This document shows, piece after piece, positions 8,149-11,694 of a stretch of 11,694 bases of DNA; the stretch's first letter is position 1; every line of letters starts with the position of its first letter. The position numbers and the translations under genes were made by a program. Under the pieces are notes generated by a model that was not told where the DNA came from, did no database searches, and saw only the letters and a list, made by a program, of their open reading frames with translations. This DNA comes from Candidatus Hydrogenedentota bacterium (lineage in GTDB: Bacteria > Hydrogenedentota > Hydrogenedentia > Hydrogenedentiales > GCA-2746185): positions 1 to 11,694 of the forward strand of contig DTSJ01000202.1 in assembly GCA_012965445.1 (NCBI GenBank), written 5' to 3'.

Positions 8149-8311
8149 CGGGGAGATATTGGGAGGGATTTGGGTGAGGAAATGTCATATATTTGAGTAA
8201 TTCTGTGTCATCTTGGGGGGTGTTTTGGGCGTTATGGGTAGTGAAACAGTAGGATTTTGGTCGTGCTGAGGATACTTTGAGGGTGTTTTGAGTGCGTGTG
8301 GAGGTTTGTTT
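8149..8311. other. C-poor, G/T-rich intergenic region before the T2SS genes
   Basis: Only about 11 of 163 bases on the plus strand are C, while G and T dominate, which differs from all flanking genes. The gap holds a potential G-quadruplex at 8150-8174 and a run of six G at 8215-8220. The 10-mer GGGTGTTTTG occurs at 8218-8227 and again at 8281-8290. I could place neither a convincing terminator for the ABC operon nor a sigma-70 promoter for gspC, though one of each might be expected here. Confidence 0.55.
8150..8174 (+). other. Potential G-quadruplex motif after the DUF4340 stop codon
   Basis: Four G-runs (GGGG, GGG, GGG, GGG) are separated by loops of 7, 1 and 4 bases, which fits the usual G3+N1-7 rule. 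It begins two bases after the TAA of the DUF4340 gene and lies on the coding strand, so the transcript could fold too. It may slow transcription or mark the operon end. Whether it folds is not shown by sequence. Confidence 0.5.
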
Positions 8312-9271
8312 ATGTTACGCGGATTGGTGATGCGTCAGGGTTTTATGATTGCGGAGAGCATTTTGGGTCTCGTGATCATTGGAATCGCTGTTTTTGCGAT
8401 TCGGGACTTGTATGCTCCTCAGGCGTCTTATGGAAGCGGGGACCGGGTTGCCAGTTCGGACTCGGGAACGCTGACCTTGCTGAAACCGGTGGATTCGCGG
8501 GCGACGTATCAGAGTATCGTGGCGAGCAAAATATTCGGGAAAGCGGCGAGTTATATACACAATGCTCCGAAACCGCCGAAGAAGGTGGTCCAGAAACCTC
8601 AGGAACCGATTGTTACAGATTCGAAACTGCCGCTTACTTTGAAGGGGACGCTGTATGCAGGGGAGAACAGCAAGTTCTCGTCGGCGAATATTCTGGTCAG
8701 TGAAAAAGGCATGGGGATGAAGACCTTTTTCATTGGATCTGAGATTATTGATCGGGTATTCCTGCTGAAGGTTTCGAAGAATGAGGTATTGCTTGATAAT
8801 AAACGTGCGAACCGTCAGGAAATCTTGAAACACGAGCTTGATCTTGAAACGGGTGCGAAAAAATCGGCTGAAGCGGGCGAAGGGATAAGGGCCCCGCGCA
8901 AGGAAGCATTGGTACGCTCTGCATCAAGCGGTCGTCCTACGCAGCAAAAGCTGGTGACGCTGGATCGCAAGACGATCATCAAAAAACTTGAAGACGAGTA
9001 CGAACGTCTTGCTTCAACGGTGGACGTACTTGAGGTGAAAGATGATGATGGAAACCTTCTGGGGATTTCTACACCTGACATTGAGTCGATTGGTGTGATG
9101 AACGAGCTTGGATATAGGAACGGCGATATACTTGTTTCGGTGAACAACGAGAAGGTGACGGGCCAGGATCAGATGTCGGCACTGGCGAACAAATATCGAA
9201 ATTCAACAGTCGTGCGTGTGGGCATCCTTCGCGACGGCAAGCCCATGAATTTCACTTACCGATTGCGGTAA
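8312..9271 (+). CDS. gspC: Type II secretion protein GspC-like, with a prepilin-like N-terminus
   Basis: A 319-residue inner-membrane protein that in T2SS links the inner-membrane platform to the GspD secretin in the periplasm. It has one helix (about 11-30), a Pro/Lys linker, an HR-like domain (about 66-170, including LPLTLKGTLYAG and SANILV), a charged linker, and the pattern LDRKTII...GNLLGI leading into a PDZ domain (about 250-319, GYRNGDILVSVNNEKV). This order is that of GspC, and gspD follows directly. The start at 8312 has GGAGG 7 nt upstream; an in-frame TTG at 8288 is less likely. Unusually, residues 8-25 read like a type IV prepilin site: RQG-FMIAE with Gly10, Phe11 and Glu15, then IIGI at +12 to +15. 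It may be cleaved by prepilin peptidase. Confidence 0.88.
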   Translation: MLRGLVMRQGFMIAESILGLVIIGIAVFAIRDLYAPQASYGSGDRVASSDSGTLTLLKPVDSRATYQSIVASKIFGKAASYIHNAPKPPKKVVQKPQEPIVTDSKLPLTLKGTLYAGENSKFSSANILVSEKGMGMKTFFIGSEIIDRVFLLKVSKNEVLLDNKRANRQEILKHELDLETGAKKSAEAGEGIRAPRKEALVRSASSGRPTQQKLVTLDRKTIIKKLEDEYERLASTVDVLEVKDDDGNLLGISTPDIESIGVMNELGYRNGDILVSVNNEKVTGQDQMSALANKYRNSTVVRVGILRDGKPMNFTYRLR

Positions 9272-9293
9272 ACCAACGAGAGCAGGAGTAATT

Positions 9294-11579
9294 ATGCGCG
9301 AGACGACTATGGCACTGTTACGATTTTCGAGATGCGGACGGAGCGGGACGTTTCTGGCTCTGATTCTGCTGACGGCGTATTCTTCATGGGTACAGGCGCA
9401 GGAGACGCCTGGCAATAATCGCCCGACCAGGGAGGACGGATCTCCGCTGGAGCCGATTGACATCGACTTCGATGATGTCACGCTGTTGGAGGTGGTGAAT
9501 ACCATCGGAGCGCTAACGGGACGAAACTTCGAGACTGATCCCAGTCTGAAAACGAAAAAAGTCACGATTATTTCGCACCACAAAATCCCGCCGGAACTGG
9601 CGTACGATCTTCTTGAAGCCATCCTGTATTCGAACGATTTCGCGATGGTCGATACGCTGGATGGCAACCTGGTCCGGATCGTGCCGAAGCCAGCAGGCGG
9701 ACAGGCGAATATCGGTTCTGACAAGCTGGAGATATTCAATAATACGCGTACGCCGCATATGGGCTTCGACAATTTCGCGATACATATTGTTCAGCTTGAG
9801 TATGTCCCGGCACAGGAGGCTGCTGATTTCCTGCAGCGGGTGGGTTCGCCGAACGCTGAGTTCGTCGTGTTTCAGAACACGAACACGCTGTTGATTATTG
9901 ATACAGCGGACGGAATCCGTAACATTTTTGAAGTTATGGAAACAATTGATATTCCGGGCTACGAAACGGAACTGGAGATTTTTCCACTGGAATTCACGCG
10001 TGCAGAAGCGCTTGCGGATCAATTGAATCAGGTGCTTCTTACGGGGCCTTCGGCTTCTGCGCGACCAGGGCAGCCTGCGCGACCTGTACAGCCGCGTAAT
10101 CCGCGAATAGCGAACGTTCCGGGCCAGGTTCAGACCAAGGTGATTGGGAGCGCAGAAGAAACATTGCGTATGGTGCCTGATGAGCGCCTGAATTCACTGA
10201 TCGTGGTGGCGTCGGCGTCAACGATGGAGCAGGTCCGGTACATGATCGGGAAACTGGATACGCCGACCCCCTACGATTCAAACAACATGCACTACGTGCC
10301 GTTGATGCACACGAAAGCTGAAGACGTTGCAGCAGTTCTGAACAGCGTAACCAGCACCGCACCGCGCGAAGGAGCCACGGCGTCGGCAAACTCGGGCGAG
10401 GTGCAGCCCTTCGAGAAGAAGGTTACTATCACCCCTTATGAAGATAACAATGCTCTCGTTATCATCGCCTCGCCACAGGATTTTGCTGTCCTTGAGGGAT
10501 TGATTGCACAACTTGATACTCCGCGCAAGCAGGTCAATATCGAAACCTTGATTATGGAGGTCAAACTGGGTTCCGATTGGTCACTGCAAATGGAAGCGAC
10601 TGCTGTCGACAGCGACAACTTCTTCGGTCTTGCAAACGTAATCAATATCGCTCAGGTCATCGCGGGGGGGCCTTCTGCCTTGCAGGGGCCAGGCGGCACG
10701 ATTGGTGTGATTGACGGCACAACAGACATAATGGTGAACGGTGTTTCTCAGACGGTGCAGAACGTGCCATTCCTGCTTAAAGCACTAGAGACGATTACCG
10801 ACGTTGAGATTCTTTCTCGTCCAAACCTGTTAATGAAAGACAATACGGAGGGTTCCCTGTTCGTGGGTTCGGACATTCCGATTCCCACGTCGCAATCGGA
10901 CATCAACCCCAACAGCGGTTTCCAGTCCCGCAACAGCATTGCCCGGCGCGAGGTCGGTATCACGCTGAACGTGACGCCGCAAATCAACGAAGGCGAATAC
11001 GTCTCGATGGAGATTGAGGTAGAGTCGTCCAACGCTTCGCCTGGTACGATCGGGATCGATGTAAACACGTCGGGGGCGACGATCCTTGAGTCCAAGATTC
11101 AAACGGAGGTTGTCGTGCGGGACGGCCAGACAGGTATCCTCGGCGGTCTCATTGGCGAAAGTCAGAGCAGAGTCAAGTCCCAAGTGCCGATACTTGGAGA
11201 CATCCCTATATTGGGCATGTTGTTCCGGGGAAAAACCAGCGGTCGCGAAAGGACGAATCTGGTAATTCTGGTGACGCCTCACATTATTGGTCGGGATGAA
11301 GACATGGTCGAGATAACCAGGAAACGCATGGAAGACTATTACACGTATAATCTCGATCCGATCTTCGAGAAGGGGTTTATTAAGAAAGTCAAAGCGAAAC
11401 ACAGAATGCGGACGAAGAACCGCCCGACAGAGGTATACCGATCAAAGTTTACAGATGTCGATCCGGTCGAATCATCACCAAGAGAAGAACCTGTTGACTC
11501 GCGCGACGATACTTCGTCTTTTGAAGGCAACCGGGGCGTGATTTTCAGGAATGACACATCGAGCGAGGACGACGAGTAA
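9294..11579 (+). CDS. gspD: Type II secretion system secretin GspD
   Basis: A 761-residue outer-membrane channel subunit. A signal peptide is clear, with a hydrophobic core at about 19-30 and a likely cut after VQA35. Then come N0 (about 55-132), N1 (160-220), N2 (225-322), N3 (330-410) and the secretin barrel domain (about 415-665). The family motif VPILGDIPILGMLF is at 631-644, followed by TNLVILVTPHII. N2 carries a Pro/Arg-rich insertion (about 250-285). The C-terminus continues about 95 residues past the barrel: a basic stretch (698-710) and then an acidic Ser/Asp-rich tail. This lacks an obvious pilotin-binding domain. AGGAG at 9284-9288 selects the start at 9294 over ATG 9309. It lies 22 nt after gspC and abuts gspE. 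Confidence 0.96.
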   Translation: MRETTMALLRFSRCGRSGTFLALILLTAYSSWVQAQETPGNNRPTREDGSPLEPIDIDFDDVTLLEVVNTIGALTGRNFETDPSLKTKKVTIISHHKIPPELAYDLLEAILYSNDFAMVDTLDGNLVRIVPKPAGGQANIGSDKLEIFNNTRTPHMGFDNFAIHIVQLEYVPAQEAADFLQRVGSPNAEFVVFQNTNTLLIIDTADGIRNIFEVMETIDIPGYETELEIFPLEFTRAEALADQLNQVLLTGPSASARPGQPARPVQPRNPRIANVPGQVQTKVIGSAEETLRMVPDERLNSLIVVASASTMEQVRYMIGKLDTPTPYDSNNMHYVPLMHTKAEDVAAVLNSVTSTAPREGATASANSGEVQPFEKKVTITPYEDNNALVIIASPQDFAVLEGLIAQLDTPRKQVNIETLIMEVKLGSDWSLQMEATAVDSDNFFGLANVINIAQVIAGGPSALQGPGGTIGVIDGTTDIMVNGVSQTVQNVPFLLKALETITDVEILSRPNLLMKDNTEGSLFVGSDIPIPTSQSDINPNSGFQSRNSIARREVGITLNVTPQINEGEYVSMEIEVESSNASPGTIGIDVNTSGATILESKIQTEVVVRDGQTGILGGLIGESQSRVKSQVPILGDIPILGMLFRGKTSGRERTNLVILVTPHIIGRDEDMVEITRKRMEDYYTYNLDPIFEKGFIKKVKAKHRMRTKNRPTEVYRSKFTDVDPVESSPREEPVDSRDDTSSFEGNRGVIFRNDTSSEDDE

Positions 11580-11694
11580 ATGAGCAGTGAAGACATGCGA
11601 TTGGGCGCGATACTGGTTCGTCAGGGCCATCTTCACGAAGAAACTCTGGCGGAAACGCTCGAACTCCAGACGGTGCGCCGGAAACGGCTGGGTG
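11580..11694 (+). CDS. gspE: Type II secretion ATPase GspE, N-terminal fragment cut by the window edge
   Basis: The first 38 codons of a gene whose ATG directly follows the gspD TAA; GAGGA at 11565-11569 may serve as ribosome site. The sequence begins MSSEDMRLGAILVRQGHL and continues EETLAETLELQ. RLGxxLVxxGxxxEExLxExLxxQ is the hallmark of the MshEN (T2SSE N-terminal) domain found at the start of GspE and PilB hexameric ATPases. The catalytic part lies outside the window. Position after gspC-gspD favours GspE over PilB. A stand-alone MshEN protein cannot be excluded from this fragment. Confidence 0.85.
   Translation, partial: MSSEDMRLGAILVRQGHLHEETLAETLELQTVRRKRLG

Noticed and set aside
8288..8311. 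TTG start for GspC, 8 codons upstream
   Set aside because: The ribosome site GGAGG at 8300-8304 lies inside that extension and points to ATG 8312.
10830..11402. 190-codon minus-strand frame inside gspD, and a similar 189-codon one at 9203-9772
   Set aside because: Both are antisense to an unambiguous secretin gene and show no domain or start signal.

Overview
The window reads as ordinary chromosomal DNA of roughly even base composition from a diderm (Gram-negative) bacterium. It holds a type II secretion outer-membrane secretin and a classical groES-groEL pair. The phylum cannot be fixed by eye. The combination of a GldA/GldF/GldG-DUF4340 ABC operon, a T2SS operon beginning gspC-gspD-gspE and an HrcA/CIRCE-like site before groES would fit lineages outside the Proteobacteria, such as the PVC group, Hydrogenedentota or similar. 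This is a weak inference.

Layout, left to right. (1) 1-390: possibly the tail of an unknown upstream gene, then an AT-rich regulatory region with a CIRCE-like operator, a 9-bp perfect inverted repeat, two candidate promoters and a 21-bp-spaced direct repeat in the probable groES leader. (2) 391-2354: groES and groEL, closed by a strong hairpin terminator that is U-rich on both strands. (3) 2428-2592, minus strand: a previously hidden 54-residue Cys/His mini-protein with a perfect Shine-Dalgarno, convergent with groEL. Behind it lies a 294-nt divergent intergenic region with a 23-bp near-perfect palindrome. (4) 2887-8148: a tightly coupled four-gene operon (overlaps of 8 and 4 nt, gap of 3 nt) of ABC ATPase, six-helix permease, GldG-like auxiliary protein and a DUF4340 protein. 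(5) 8149-8311: a strikingly C-poor, G/T-rich gap with a potential G-quadruplex. (6) 8312-11694: the start of a type II secretion operon, gspC, gspD and the first 38 codons of gspE, running off the right edge.

How the parts work together. GroES/GroEL fold cytosolic proteins and are probably heat-regulated. The four-gene ABC operon probably forms one inner-membrane complex whose two non-ABC subunits carry large periplasmic domains; its substrate is unknown. GspC, GspD and GspE form the inner-membrane/outer-membrane bridge, the outer-membrane channel and the assembly ATPase of one secretion machine.

The most unusual observation is that the GspC-like protein begins with what looks like a complete type IV prepilin signature (Gly-1, Phe+1, Glu+5, Gly+14 after a short basic leader). 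This suggests it may be cut by prepilin peptidase like a pseudopilin. Other points of interest are the stand-alone Zn-finger-like mini-protein that lacks the last expected Cys, and the four-fold repeat architecture of the DUF4340 protein. I did not find a clear new defence or mobile system here.
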